From positions 806,001 through 870,000 of the forward strand of contig NZ_AP023176.1 of NCBI RefSeq assembly GCF_013426895.1: DNA of 64,000 bases. The letters are read 5' to 3'. Under the pieces are notes generated by a model that did not search any database, was not told the origin of the DNA, and saw nothing but the letters and a program-made list of their open reading frames with translations. Source of the DNA: Paraburkholderia largidicola (GTDB taxonomy: Bacteria > Pseudomonadota > Gammaproteobacteria > Burkholderiales > Burkholderiaceae). Shown one piece after another: positions 8,372 to 17,848 of this stretch; positions within the stretch are counted from its first letter, which is position 1; every line of letters starts with the position of its first letter. Made by a program: the position numbers and the translations under genes.

Positions 8372-11104
8372 TCAGCCCGCCGCAACCAGTCCCAGTGCCT
8401 GCGCGCGCGCAACGGCCTGCGCCCGTTTGTCGACGTTCAGCTTCACGAAGATATTCTTCACATACGTCTTGACCGTCTCGGGCGAGATGCCGAGCGTGCG
8501 TGCAATCTCCTTGTTCGACTGCCCCTGGGCAATCAGCTCGACGATGCTGCGTTCCCTTGCGCTCAACAGTTCGCGCGCGGCGTCGCCGGTGGATTTGGCG
8601 CCGGGCTCGTGCAGCGCGCGCCAGCCATCCAGCAGACGGTCGATATACGCGACGGTCTCCTTCGTCGTCGACGTCGAGCGTGTGTCGTCGCGCACGGCTT
8701 GCAGCAGCGGGCCGATTGCCGCGCCCTGGTCGATGATCGAGCGGTAGATGTCGTGACTGGTATTCAGCACATCGCGAAAGATCTCGACGGCGCGGGCCCG
8801 GTCGTTTGCGCGCAGCCACACGAGCGCGAGCACGGTGCGCAAGCGCAGCGCGAGATAGTCGTTGTGCCGGCTTTCGACGCTGCGCAATGCGGCCGTGATC
8901 GATTCGACGGCTTCGTGGGTCCGCTGCTGTTCCATGGCGAGCGACCCCACGGCGATCGCGCGGAAGGTGTCGATCTCCGGCGAGGCCGGTTTCGAAGCGG
9001 CGGCGCGCGCTTGCGCCAGTTGATCCAGTTGCACGACACAGGCGGCGGCTTCCGTGATCCGGCCTTCCCTCAGATAAAGCCGCGCGCGCTCCACGTGAAC
9101 GCCCGCGATCATCCGGTCCCAGCGGCGCATATAACCGAGTGCCTGGGCATGATCGAGCAGCGCGTAGGCGTGCTCGAAGTTCGCACGCGAAATGGCGATC
9201 CGCACGAGCACCCGATACGCAAAAAACGTGCTGTCGAGCAGAACGGCCAGGTCGATCACAGGCATCAGTTCGACGAGCAGTGCTTCGGCTTCGTCGAACC
9301 GCCCCTGTTCGTACCAGATCTGCGCGATCATCGGCGCGCACAGTGCGGACGCAATGGACTTCGGGCCCGAATGACGCTCGGCGAGGCGGATCGATTCGGT
9401 GAAGTAGCGTTCCGCGAGCACGAAGTGCATCTGCTGCATCTCGGCGTGACCGAGCAGGCAGAGCCGGTAGACGGACGCGAACACGTTGCGCTGGTCTTCC
9501 TCGATCGAGTAGGGAATCCACGGCGTCGCGTACAGCGCGCCGAGGTTGCCTGCTTTCCAGTGCCCGAAGCGCACCACGTTCGAGGCGACGTTGGTGGTCC
9601 AGCTATCGGTGGACGGATGTTCGAGACAGGTTTGCGCGATCGCGAGCGCGCGCGGCGCATCGTCCTGCAAGCCGGCGATCACCGAGCGGATGGCCTGGCA
9701 TTCCCAGCGGATTTTGTCGGCGGCAGCATCGGTGCCTGCGCCGGCGTCGCGCCCGATGTCGTCGAGCATCGCCAGCGCTTCGTCGAAACGCAATGCGAGC
9801 GCCATGCCCCAGGCGATGGCGAGCGTGATCCCGACTTGCCCGCGCATCAGATGGGCCGGGAACTGCCGTTGCCAGCCGAGCAGGGTGAGCAGATCGCCTT
9901 TCGTGACGAGCGTCATCGCGCAATGGCCCATCAGCGAGACCGCGTGTTCCGTGTCGCCCGCGGCGATCGCATGCCTGACTGCGTCCGTCCATTGCTGTTG
10001 TCCGGCGTACCACTGGCATGCGCGCCGGTGCAGGCCGGCGACTTCATCGCTGTGCTGGGTGTCGAGCCGCCGCCGCAGATATTCGCCCATCAGATGGTGA
10101 TAGCGAAACCAGTGTCCTTCGAGGTCGAGCGGTTCGAGCAATAGCTGGCGCGTCGAGATCGTTTCCAGCATGTCCTGCCCGGCGTCCATGCCCGTGACGG
10201 CATCGCAGAGCGGCGCGCACAGGCGATCGAGTATCGACGTGCGGAGCATGAACGCGACCATCTCCGGCGGCAGGCGCCTGAGGATGTCTTCGAGGTACGC
10301 GGCGAACGGCCTTGATGCGCCGGATGGCGGGCTTGCGTCCGGAAGGATTTTGCCGTCGTCACGCGAGAGTACCGATGCGGAAATGCGCAGCGCGGCGGCC
10401 CAGCCTTCCGTATGGGCGAAAAGCGACGTGATGCCGGCCGCGTACCGCCCGCCTGGATATTCGCGTTCGACGAAGCTGCGGGTCTCGTCGATGTTGAAGC
10501 GCAGCGCGGCGGCGTCGATTTCCAGCAATTCGTTGTTCGCGCGCAGCTGCGCGAGCGGCAGCGGTGGTTCGGTGCGCGTGCAGAGCACGACATGCGTATT
10601 CGACGGGATGTTCGCGATGAAGTACGCCATCGCATCGTGAATCGCAGGCAGGCTGATCAGGTGATAGTCGTCGATGAACAGATAGATTTCGTCGTCGACT
10701 TCGACCAGTTCGTTGATCAGCGTGGACCCGATCAACTGGGCGGGCATCAGCGATGCCTCGGTCGTCAGGCTGATCGCGGACGCACCGACATTCGGACACG
10801 CGTTGTTGAGGGCTTGCGCCAGGTGATGGAAGAAGCGCGCGGGTTCGTCGTCGTCGCTATCCAGAGAAAGCCACGCGACGACGGCGCCGCTTGCCGTAAG
10901 CCGATGGAGCCACGCGAGTGCCAGCGATGTCTTGCCGAACCCCGCAGGCGCCTTGATGACCGTGAGCCGCCTGCTTTCGGCCTTGTCAGCCAGCGCGACC
11001 AGCCGTGGCCGGTCGATCAGGCCGGCGGGCAGGCGCGGCGGACATACCTTCGTGGCGAGGAAGAGGGGCGGGCTCGCGGTCGGCACCGCTTCTGCGACGT
11101 GCAT
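8372..11104 (-). CDS. MalT/AlkS-type LuxR family ATP-dependent transcriptional activator
   Basis: A 910-residue regulator of the large ATP-binding LuxR group. Residues 53-60 form a Walker A loop (PAGFGKTS), a Walker-B-like YLFIDDYHLI follows near residue 135, the middle is a long helical repeat (TPR-like) region, and residues about 846-910 are a LuxR helix-turn-helix (SARERSIVELIAQGQSNKEIARTLG, recognition SPETVKTYVKNIF). Members such as MalT and AlkS bind an inducer, oligomerise with ATP, and activate transcription. It is convergent with the PHA operon, its stop lying 19 bp from the DUF445 stop. AlkS responds to alkanes, so a fatty-acid-like inducer is plausible but unproven. Start is ATG at 11104, with GGAGC nearby. 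Confidence 0.88.
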   Translation of the reverse strand: MHVAEAVPTASPPLFLATKVCPPRLPAGLIDRPRLVALADKAESRRLTVIKAPAGFGKTSLALAWLHRLTASGAVVAWLSLDSDDDEPARFFHHLAQALNNACPNVGASAISLTTEASLMPAQLIGSTLINELVEVDDEIYLFIDDYHLISLPAIHDAMAYFIANIPSNTHVVLCTRTEPPLPLAQLRANNELLEIDAAALRFNIDETRSFVEREYPGGRYAAGITSLFAHTEGWAAALRISASVLSRDDGKILPDASPPSGASRPFAAYLEDILRRLPPEMVAFMLRTSILDRLCAPLCDAVTGMDAGQDMLETISTRQLLLEPLDLEGHWFRYHHLMGEYLRRRLDTQHSDEVAGLHRRACQWYAGQQQWTDAVRHAIAAGDTEHAVSLMGHCAMTLVTKGDLLTLLGWQRQFPAHLMRGQVGITLAIAWGMALALRFDEALAMLDDIGRDAGAGTDAAADKIRWECQAIRSVIAGLQDDAPRALAIAQTCLEHPSTDSWTTNVASNVVRFGHWKAGNLGALYATPWIPYSIEEDQRNVFASVYRLCLLGHAEMQQMHFVLAERYFTESIRLAERHSGPKSIASALCAPMIAQIWYEQGRFDEAEALLVELMPVIDLAVLLDSTFFAYRVLVRIAISRANFEHAYALLDHAQALGYMRRWDRMIAGVHVERARLYLREGRITEAAACVVQLDQLAQARAAASKPASPEIDTFRAIAVGSLAMEQQRTHEAVESITAALRSVESRHNDYLALRLRTVLALVWLRANDRARAVEIFRDVLNTSHDIYRSIIDQGAAIGPLLQAVRDDTRSTSTTKETVAYIDRLLDGWRALHEPGAKSTGDAARELLSARERSIVELIAQGQSNKEIARTLGISPETVKTYVKNIFVKLNVDKRAQAVARAQALGLVAAG

Positions 11105-11322
11105 CGGCTGCTCCTGGCGTTCGGATTGACCCTGGATGCCATACCCTGTCCATGCGATCGCGCTGCCGATAAGGCATATTGCGCCGCGTCACGACGGGGA
11201 CACGATGCGTTCCAGCGTATCGATCGATGTCACTCACGAATGATACGCTCAACCGGTCCGCGGACGGACGGCTCCGCGGTGGGGAACGCGTGTCCGCACG
11301 GCCGATGCCTGCAGCAGCCGGA

Positions 11323-12270
11323 TCACGCGCCGATCGCGTGCCGGATAGCCTCCGCCAGTTCTGCAGCCTGGAACTTGGCCACATAGCCGTTGGCGCCCGC
11401 GTTTCGCACGTGAGCTTCATTGGCCGCGCCCGTAAGCGACGAATGGATCACGACGGGGATATCCCGCGTGCGTTCGTCCGCCCTGATACGCCGCGTGAGC
11501 GTGAAGCCGTCGACTTCGGGCATCTCCAGGTCGGTGAGCACCATCGATACGGCATCGCGCAAGCGCGTTTTGTTCCGCTTCGCTTCATCGGCCAGCTTGA
11601 CGAGCATCTGCCACGCTTCCTCGCCCGTCTTGGCCATCATGCATTCGGCGCCGATGTCGCCGAGCGCCTGCTGAATCATGGTGCGCGCGAGACCCGAGTC
11701 GTCTGCGGCAAGAATCCGGGTGCCCGGCGGCACCTGAAACGTCGCCGCTTCCGGCGCCACAGCTTCCGGCTGATGGGCAGGAAGCACGTCGCGCAAGACC
11801 TGCTCGACGTCGACCACTTGCGCCAGTCGCGAGTCCCCCGTGTTGCCGTCGATTCTCGCGATGCTGGTGACGAGCGCCGACCCGGCCGCGCCTTCCGCCG
11901 GAAGCACCTGATTCCAGTCCAGCCGCACGATGTCGTCCACATCCTGCACGGCGAAGCCCTGCGTCGTGCGGGCGAACTCGGTGACGAGCAGGATGTTCAG
12001 GCCACGCGTCGGTTCGCAGCCCATCAGTTGCGGCAGGTCCACCACCGGGATGATCTGGCCGCGAATGTTGACCGCGCCCATCACACAGCGGGACGCGCCG
12101 ACGATGGGCGTGATGGTCGGCATCGTGAGAATTTCGCGGACCTTGAACACGTTGATGCCGTACAGCTCGTGCGCGCTGTCGCCCGGCACGGGGCCGAGCC
12201 TGAAAAGGAGCAGTTCGAACTGGTTTGAACTGGTCAGGGTCGTGCGCGCTTCATTCGATTGATGGTCCAT
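11323..12270 (-). CDS. CheV-like chemotaxis adaptor (CheW + receiver domains)
   Basis: A 315-residue protein with an N-terminal CheW-like coupling domain (about 15-165; YGINVFKVREIL, MGAVNIRGQIIPVVDL) and a C-terminal CheY-like receiver (about 190-314). The receiver has the acidic pair in ILAADDSG, phosphoacceptor Asp in VLTDLEMPEVDGF, and a conserved SSLTG segment. This layout is CheV, which couples receptors to CheA and is itself phosphorylated. No other chemotaxis gene is nearby, so it is an orphan adaptor. ATG at 12270 is preferred; an in-frame TTG at 12300 would add ten residues. Phosphorylation by CheA is inferred from family. Confidence 0.86.
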   Translation of the reverse strand: MDHQSNEARTTLTSSNQFELLLFRLGPVPGDSAHELYGINVFKVREILTMPTITPIVGASRCVMGAVNIRGQIIPVVDLPQLMGCEPTRGLNILLVTEFARTTQGFAVQDVDDIVRLDWNQVLPAEGAAGSALVTSIARIDGNTGDSRLAQVVDVEQVLRDVLPAHQPEAVAPEAATFQVPPGTRILAADDSGLARTMIQQALGDIGAECMMAKTGEEAWQMLVKLADEAKRNKTRLRDAVSMVLTDLEMPEVDGFTLTRRIRADERTRDIPVVIHSSLTGAANEAHVRNAGANGYVAKFQAAELAEAIRHAIGA

Positions 12271-12662
12271 CACTTGGCTCTGTGGTTTCACGGGGCGCAA
12301 AGCATGCGTATTCCATGCGTTTCCCGGTCACTTGTATATCGGCGGGGGCGCGGAAAACATGAACGCCCGCCACGTGCCGCCTGGTTGGCGAGGAACGCAA
12401 TCTGACCTGATGCGGCTACGTAAGCTATTGATTGTTCGGGGAAACGTGCTGGTTGCCGGGTTTCTGTGCAAACCGCTTCGAACAGGGCGCCAGGGTTTGC
12501 GATATCGACGGATCCCGTCATCGCGATCGGCGATGGTGCCCTTCCAAAAGACCACGTCCAAGCCAATTCGCTTGATGCATGATGCTTCCACATCAGAATC
12601 AATTGCGAAACCGCATGGCCGCGTTTGCCGCGGCCAATAAATTGATGGAGCGAGACAAAGCG
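12271..12662. other. gene-free divergent intergenic region (392 bp)
   Basis: This stretch separates the CheV start (minus strand) from the leuC-like start (plus strand) and must hold promoters for both. I see no convincing -35/-10 pair, operator palindrome or conserved small gene. An in-frame extension of the leuC-like gene up to 12579 is open but has a low-quality N-terminus unlike LeuC proteins. Confidence 0.5.
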
Positions 12663-14093
12663 ATGCAACTCGACCAGGCGATGGGTGGTCCGCGTACTCT
12701 TTACGACAAGCTCTGGGACGCTCACAGGGTGATGTCGCGTGACGATGGACAGGACTTGCTGTTCATCGACCGGCATTTCGTTCACGACGTCACCGCACAA
12801 TCGTTCGACATGTTGCGTGAACGCGGACTCAAACCGCGCTCGCCGCAACGTATCTTCGGCACGGTCGACCACTACGTTTCCAGCACGGCGAATGACATGG
12901 CGTCCGTGGCAGACCCCGAGCGGCGCGCCATGATCTCGGCGCTGCAACGTGATGCCGCCGAGTCGCGCATCACGCTGTTCGACATGGACGACGCGCGGCG
13001 CGGCATCGTCCACGTGGTCGGACCTGAACAGGGCTTGAGTCTGCCGGGCATGACCGTCGTCTGCGCCGACAGCCACACGTCGACGCACGGCGCGCTAGGC
13101 GCGCTGGCGTTCGGTATCGGCGCGACAGAGGTGGCGCACGTGCTCGCTACGCAATGCCTGTGGCAGCGCAAGTCGAGCAACATGCGCGTCGTTCTCGACG
13201 GCACGCCGGGTCAGGGCGTAAGCGCCAAAGACCTTGTTCTGGCCGTGATCGCACGGATCGGCGTGGCGGGCGCGGTGGGCCACGTGATCGAATACACAGG
13301 CTCGGCGATCAGCGGTTTATCGATGGAAGGCCGGCTCACGTTGTGCAACATGACCATCGAGGCGGGCGGCCGCGCCGGCATGATCGCCCCCGACGAAACC
13401 ACCTTCGCCTATCTCTCTGGCCGCCCCTATGCGCCTGCAGGCGAGCAGTGGGAGCGGGCGGTGGCGCACTGGCGCACCTTGTTCTCCGACGCGGGCGCGC
13501 GGTTTGACCGCGAGGTGCATATCGACGTGACCGACATCGCCCCCATGGTGACCTGGGGTACCACGCCCGGATACGCGTGTGCGATCGACTCTCGCGTGCC
13601 CGATCCTGCGGAGGAGGCCGACCCCGATCTCCGCGCGGCGATGTCGCGGGCACTCGACTACATGGGACTGGTCCCTCGCGAGGCGCTGGAAGGCGTAGCG
13701 ATCGACAGGGTGTTCATCGGCTCGTGCACCAACGGACGTATCGAGGACCTGCGCAATGCCGCCGAGGTCGCACGCGGTCGCCGCGTGGCACCGGGCGTCG
13801 AGGCGTGGGTGGTGCCGGGATCGCACCAGGTGCGCGCACAGGCCGAGGCCGAAGGGCTGGACCGCGTGTTCAGGGAGGCCGGTTTTGAGTGGCGCTTCCC
13901 AGGCTGCTCCATGTGCCTTGCCACCAACGGCGATATCGCGGCGCCCGGACAGCGCTGTGCCTCTACCTCGAACCGTAATTTCGTGGGCCGCCAGGGGCCC
14001 GGCGTGCGCACACACTTGATGAGCCCGTCCATGGCCGCCGCGGCTGCGGTGACGGGGCGTCTGACCGATGTCCGCCGCCTGCTTGGAGCCTGA
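12663..14093 (+). CDS. LeuC-like hydro-lyase large subunit (aconitase family)
   Basis: Close to LeuC in length (476 residues from ATG 12663) and motifs: [12 protein letters not shown] at the start, [19 protein letters not shown], and three Fe-S cysteines in IGSCTNG (near residue 354) and [10 protein letters not shown] (near 413). LeuC with LeuD isomerises 2- to 3-substituted malates through a dehydrated intermediate, using a [4Fe-4S] cluster. The start follows GGAG at 12647-12650; ATGs at 12579 and 12645 are alternatives. It is followed three bases later by the LeuD-like small subunit and then a LeuB-like dehydrogenase, but no leuA, and the set is embedded in a transporter/catabolic cluster. 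I read it as a catabolic paralogue acting on an unknown C-substituted malate, not the leucine-biosynthetic enzyme; genuine leucine synthesis cannot be excluded. Confidence 0.82.
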   Translation: MQLDQAMGGPRTLYDKLWDAHRVMSRDDGQDLLFIDRHFVHDVTAQSFDMLRERGLKPRSPQRIFGTVDHYVSSTANDMASVADPERRAMISALQRDAAESRITLFDMDDARRGIVHVVGPEQGLSLPGMTVVCADSHTSTHGALGALAFGIGATEVAHVLATQCLWQRKSSNMRVVLDGTPGQGVSAKDLVLAVIARIGVAGAVGHVIEYTGSAISGLSMEGRLTLCNMTIEAGGRAGMIAPDETTFAYLSGRPYAPAGEQWERAVAHWRTLFSDAGARFDREVHIDVTDIAPMVTWGTTPGYACAIDSRVPDPAEEADPDLRAAMSRALDYMGLVPREALEGVAIDRVFIGSCTNGRIEDLRNAAEVARGRRVAPGVEAWVVPGSHQVRAQAEAEGLDRVFREAGFEWRFPGCSMCLATNGDIAAPGQRCASTSNRNFVGRQGPGVRTHLMSPSMAAAAAVTGRLTDVRRLLGA

Positions 14094-14095
14094 AC

Positions 14096-14692
14096 ATGGA
14101 GAGCTTGACATACCTCGACGCCGTGGCCGTGCCGATCGCTGCCATCAACTGCGATACCGACCAGATACTGCCGGCGCGTTTCCTCCAGAAACCGCGTTCC
14201 GACGATTTCGGCAAATTTCTGTTCAGTGCACTGCGCTTTGGTCACGACGGCGCGGAACAGCCGGATTTCGTTCTCAACAAGGCGCCTTACCGCGAGTCGC
14301 GCATCGTCGTGGCGAATCACAACTTCGGTTGCGGCTCGTCACGCGAGCACGCGGTCTGGGCCTTGTACGACTACGGTATCCGTGCTGCGATCGCGCCGAG
14401 CTTCGGCGACATCTTTTTCATCAACTGCCTGAAAAACGGCCTGCTGCCCATCGTGTTGCCCGAGGCCGTGGTGTTGCCGCTGCTGGACACGCTGTCGGCC
14501 AGCCCGGGCAGCCGCATCGCGATCGACTTGCCCGCTCAGACTGCGACGCTGCCTGACGGCTCGGCCCATGCCTTCGAGATGGAACCCTTCGCGAAAGCGT
14601 GTCTGCTGCGCGGCATGGACGAGATCGATTACACGCTGTCGCATCAGGACGGCATCGATGCATACGAGCGCAGCCATGCGCAACCCTATTGA
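14096..14692 (+). CDS. LeuD-like hydro-lyase small subunit
   Basis: A 198-residue swivel-domain subunit of the isopropylmalate isomerase type. Visible landmarks are NCDTDQILPARFLQK, NHNFGCGSSREHAVWAL (the substrate-binding serine/arginine loop) and APSFGDIFFINCLKNG, all in the order of LeuD. It would form the heterodimer with the LeuC-like protein, whose stop lies two bases upstream, so the two are translationally coupled. Length matches LeuD (about 200). The substrate-recognition loop between residues 30 and 45 (KPRSDDFGKFLF) is similar to true LeuD, so the specificity change, if any, may lie mainly in the dehydrogenase that follows. Confidence 0.85.
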   Translation: MESLTYLDAVAVPIAAINCDTDQILPARFLQKPRSDDFGKFLFSALRFGHDGAEQPDFVLNKAPYRESRIVVANHNFGCGSSREHAVWALYDYGIRAAIAPSFGDIFFINCLKNGLLPIVLPEAVVLPLLDTLSASPGSRIAIDLPAQTATLPDGSAHAFEMEPFAKACLLRGMDEIDYTLSHQDGIDAYERSHAQPY

Positions 14693-14731
14693 AGACGCAC
14701 TCTCGAGGACGACAACCAAGGAGAAGTTCAG

Positions 14732-15802
14732 ATGAAGATTGCAGTCATGCCCGGTGACGGTATCGGCACAGAAGTGGTAGCGCAGGCTCTGAAGGTGCTG
14801 CGGATCGTAGCGCCTCATGCGGAGACCCAGGAGGCGCCGATCGGCGAGGCGGGCATACAGGCGCATGGTGTGCCGCTTCCCGCCCCCACGCTCGAGCTGG
14901 CGCGCAAGGCCGATGCGATCCTGTTCGGCTCGGTGGGCGTGGCCGACGAAGCCGACATCCCGCGTGAACGTCGTCCCGGTACCGGGCTGCTGCAGTTGCG
15001 CGAAGCGCTGACCTTGTACGCCAACTTCCGGCCGGCCTATATGTTCCCGGAACTCATCGGCGCTTCGACATTGCGGCCGGAAGTGGTGGACGGGCTGGAT
15101 CTGGTCATCGTGCGTGAACTGAACGGCGACGCCTATTTCGGCCAGCCGCGCGGGTTCGAGACCAATCAGGCGGGCGAGCGTGTCGGTTTCAACACCATGC
15201 GTTATTCGGAATCCGAGGTCGAGCGGGTCGCCCGTGCCGCCTTCGAATGCGCCCGCCGCCGCAGCCGCAAGGTGTGCTCGGTCGACAAGGCAAATGTGCT
15301 GGAGGCGAGCCAGTTGTGGCGCGAAGTGGTGACACGCGTCGGGCCCGACTACCCGGACGTCGAACTGAGCCATCTGTTCGTGGACGCCGCCGCCATGATG
15401 CTCATGCGCCGGCCCAAACAGTTCGACGTGATCGTCACGGGCAATCTGTTCGGAGACATTCTCTCGGACGCCGCGGCCATGCTGACCGGCTCGATCGGCA
15501 TGCTGCCTTCAGCGTCGCTGGGCTACAACCGCAAAGGCTTGTACGAGCCCGTGCACGGTTCGGCACCGGACATTGCCGGCAAGGATATCGCCAATCCGCT
15601 CGCCGCCATCCTGTCGCTTGCGATGATGCTGCGCGAGAGCTTCGAGATGGAAGATGCCGCGCGCCGCGTCGAGCAGGCCGTGCGTGCAGTGCTGGCCGCA
15701 GGCTATCGAACTGCCGACATCCATCAGGAAGGCATGCGATCCGTTGGTACCCGTGATATGGGCGATGCAGTCGTCGAGGCGTTGCGCAAACAGGCGGCGT
15801 AG
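14732..15802 (+). CDS. LeuB-like beta-decarboxylating dehydrogenase
   Basis: A 356-residue member of the isopropylmalate/isocitrate dehydrogenase family that oxidises and decarboxylates a 3-substituted malate with NAD. Catalytic residues are kept: two arginines in [16 protein letters not shown], Arg and Tyr in [15 protein letters not shown], Lys in SVDKANVLE, and aspartates in FVDAAAM and GDILSDAAA. The loop that in LeuB reads GGPKW is here [10 protein letters not shown], which argues for a different substrate. ATG at 14732 has AAGGAG nine bases upstream. It completes a LeuC-LeuD-LeuB order in which leuA is absent. A tartrate/D-malate dehydrogenase of the same superfamily at 39466 is clearly distinct. 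Confidence 0.85.
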   Translation: MKIAVMPGDGIGTEVVAQALKVLRIVAPHAETQEAPIGEAGIQAHGVPLPAPTLELARKADAILFGSVGVADEADIPRERRPGTGLLQLREALTLYANFRPAYMFPELIGASTLRPEVVDGLDLVIVRELNGDAYFGQPRGFETNQAGERVGFNTMRYSESEVERVARAAFECARRRSRKVCSVDKANVLEASQLWREVVTRVGPDYPDVELSHLFVDAAAMMLMRRPKQFDVIVTGNLFGDILSDAAAMLTGSIGMLPSASLGYNRKGLYEPVHGSAPDIAGKDIANPLAAILSLAMMLRESFEMEDAARRVEQAVRAVLAAGYRTADIHQEGMRSVGTRDMGDAVVEALRKQAA

Positions 15803-15971
15803 GCCGGAACGCGCCGCACGCAGCAGACCCAGGATCAGGAGAAACGAGGGCGTGAGGAGCCCGGAAATACTCAGCAGTTCTTAGCATGTCAGGCATCGGG
15901 GCCGCTGACAACGCGGTCCATCTTCGGCAGTCGGTCGCACCATAAATATCCCTGAAAGGGAGGAGACAACC

Positions 15972-16997
15972 ATGAAGCTGAAATTCGCCATCGCGCTTTG
16001 TGCAGCGTTCGAGCTTGTCTGCGGTTCCGTCGCGGCCGTGGCCAAGGATGTGCCTGAAAAGCCCGAACTGCATATTGCGGCCGCCTCCGTCGGCATCACC
16101 TATTTGCCGATGCTCGTCGCCCAGCAGCGCGGCTACTTCAAGGACGAAGGGCTGGACGTGCACATTGCTGCCTTCTCAGGGGGTTCCAAGACATTGGAGG
16201 CGTTGCTGGGCGGGAGTTCCGACATGGTAGCGGGCGCCTATTCGAACACCATCACGATGGCTACCAAGGGACAGCATCTGGTGGTGATTGCAGCGCAGGT
16301 CATTTGTCCGGGTTGGATATTCGGCGTGTCCCAGAAGCGCCAGGGTGAAGTCAAGTCAGCCAAAGATCTGAAGGGTATGCGTATCGGCGTGAGTGCGCCG
16401 GGCTCCAGCACGCATATGGCGGTCAACTACATCTTGCACAAGGCAGGGCTTCAGCCCTCCGACGTTTCCATCATCGGCGTGGGTCAGGCGGCGGGAGCGG
16501 TAGCGGCGGTGCGGGCGGGACAGATCGATGCGCTGATCGTCAATGATCCGAGCGCCACGATCCTGACCAAAGACGGCAGCCTCAAGCCGTTGGAGAACAT
16601 GCGTACGGCCGAAGGCAACGTCAAGGTATTCGGCTCGGATTACCCCGAATCGAGCCTGTTCGCGACGCAGGATTTCATCAATAAGAATCCAAAGACGGTG
16701 CAGGCAGTCGCCAACGCAATCGTGCGCGCAGAGAAGTGGATCGCGAAAGCCACACCGCAGCAGGTCGCAGACAATGTGCCGCCGGAATATCTGGGCGAGA
16801 ACAAGGCGCTGTATGCGGACGCCTTCACGAACAGCCGTCGTTGCATCGCGCAGAACGGAGAGATCACGCCCAAAGGCGCACAGACCGTGCGCGACGTGCT
16901 GTCGGCATTCGACCCGACCGTAGCGTCGGCCAGGATCGACCTCACCTCGACCTATGACAACAGGTTCGTCGAGAAAGCGGCGGAGATTCAACCATGA
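15972..16997 (+). CDS. ABC transporter substrate-binding protein (NMT1/TauA type), copy 1
   Basis: A 341-residue periplasmic binding protein with a Sec signal peptide ending near residue 25 (hydrophobic FAIALCAAFELVCGSVAAV, then A-K-D). The mature part has the NMT1/THI5/TauA pattern: VGITYLPMLVAQQRGYFKDEGLDV, ALLGGSSDMVAGAYSNTI, KGMRIGVSAPGSS, and a C-terminal domain. These proteins deliver sulfonates, nitrate, aromatic acids or pyrimidine precursors; the ligand cannot be read here. AGGGAGGAG precedes the ATG. Its stop overlaps the start of the ATPase gene by four bases (ATGA). A close paralogue lies at 20339. Confidence 0.88.
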   Translation: MKLKFAIALCAAFELVCGSVAAVAKDVPEKPELHIAAASVGITYLPMLVAQQRGYFKDEGLDVHIAAFSGGSKTLEALLGGSSDMVAGAYSNTITMATKGQHLVVIAAQVICPGWIFGVSQKRQGEVKSAKDLKGMRIGVSAPGSSTHMAVNYILHKAGLQPSDVSIIGVGQAAGAVAAVRAGQIDALIVNDPSATILTKDGSLKPLENMRTAEGNVKVFGSDYPESSLFATQDFINKNPKTVQAVANAIVRAEKWIAKATPQQVADNVPPEYLGENKALYADAFTNSRRCIAQNGEITPKGAQTVRDVLSAFDPTVASARIDLTSTYDNRFVEKAAEIQP

Positions 16998-17848
16998 GCA
17001 CTGTGATGTGCAATATGGCGCGCGCCAGCGGTCAGACCGAAGTGCGTGAGGCTTTGCGCTTCGACAATGTGACCTGCACCTTTGCGGGCAATGGCAAGAA
17101 CGCGCAGACCTACACGGCTGTTTCCGGCGGCAACCTGACGATCGGCGACGGCGAGTTCGTCTCGATCGTCGGACCCACGGGCTGTGGCAAGTCCACACTG
17201 CTGAACGTAGCGGCCGGGTTGACGCGGCCCTCGTCGGGCAGCCTGAGCGTGTTCGGCGAAAAACTGACCAATGGCCTGAACCGGCAAGCCGCCTATCTGT
17301 TCCAGGTGGACGCACTCATGCCCTGGAAGACGGCCGAAGAGAACATCGCGATGGGCCTGATCTTTCGCGGCTCGCCGCGCGAAGAGGCTCTGCGCGTCGC
17401 GCATGAGTGGCTCGAGCGGGTGGGCCTGCAGGGGCACGGCAAGAAGTATCCGCACCAGTTGTCGGGCGGCATGCGCAAGCGTGCCGGGCTGGCCCAGGCG
17501 CTGGCGTTGAACCCGCGCATCATCCTGATGGACGAGCCCTTCAGCGCGCTCGACATCCAGACACGGCACCTGATGGAAAACGAGCTGCTGCGCCTGTGGT
17601 CGTACGACCGCAAGTCCGTGATGTTCGTGACTCACGATCTGGAAGAGGCTATTTCGCTATCGGACCGCGTCATCGTGCTGTCTGCAGGGCCGGGTACCCG
17701 GCCGATCGCCGAGTTCGAGATCGACCTTGTGCGTCCACGCGAAATGTCGGAAATCCGCATGACGCAGCGTTTCCTGCAACTGCACACCCAGATCTGGGAC
17801 GTGCTTCGAGGGGAGGTTCTGAAAAGCTATGCGCGCAATCATGTTTAA
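16994..17848 (+). CDS. ABC transporter ATP-binding protein (TauB/SsuB type)
   Basis: A 284-residue nucleotide-binding subunit. Walker A is GPTGCGKST, the Q-loop follows in AYLFQVDALMPW, the signature is LSGGMRKRAGLAQAL, Walker B is IILMDEPFSALD and the H-loop is FVTHDLEEA. This arrangement and the MPWKT segment place it in the nitrate/sulfonate/taurine importer group. It would energise the permease encoded next, at the cytoplasmic face of the inner membrane. The ATG overlaps the stop of the binding-protein gene by four bases, and its own 3' end overlaps the permease gene by 20 bp, so the three are one operon. Confidence 0.92.
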   Translation: MSTVMCNMARASGQTEVREALRFDNVTCTFAGNGKNAQTYTAVSGGNLTIGDGEFVSIVGPTGCGKSTLLNVAAGLTRPSSGSLSVFGEKLTNGLNRQAAYLFQVDALMPWKTAEENIAMGLIFRGSPREEALRVAHEWLERVGLQGHGKKYPHQLSGGMRKRAGLAQALALNPRIILMDEPFSALDIQTRHLMENELLRLWSYDRKSVMFVTHDLEEAISLSDRVIVLSAGPGTRPIAEFEIDLVRPREMSEIRMTQRFLQLHTQIWDVLRGEVLKSYARNHV

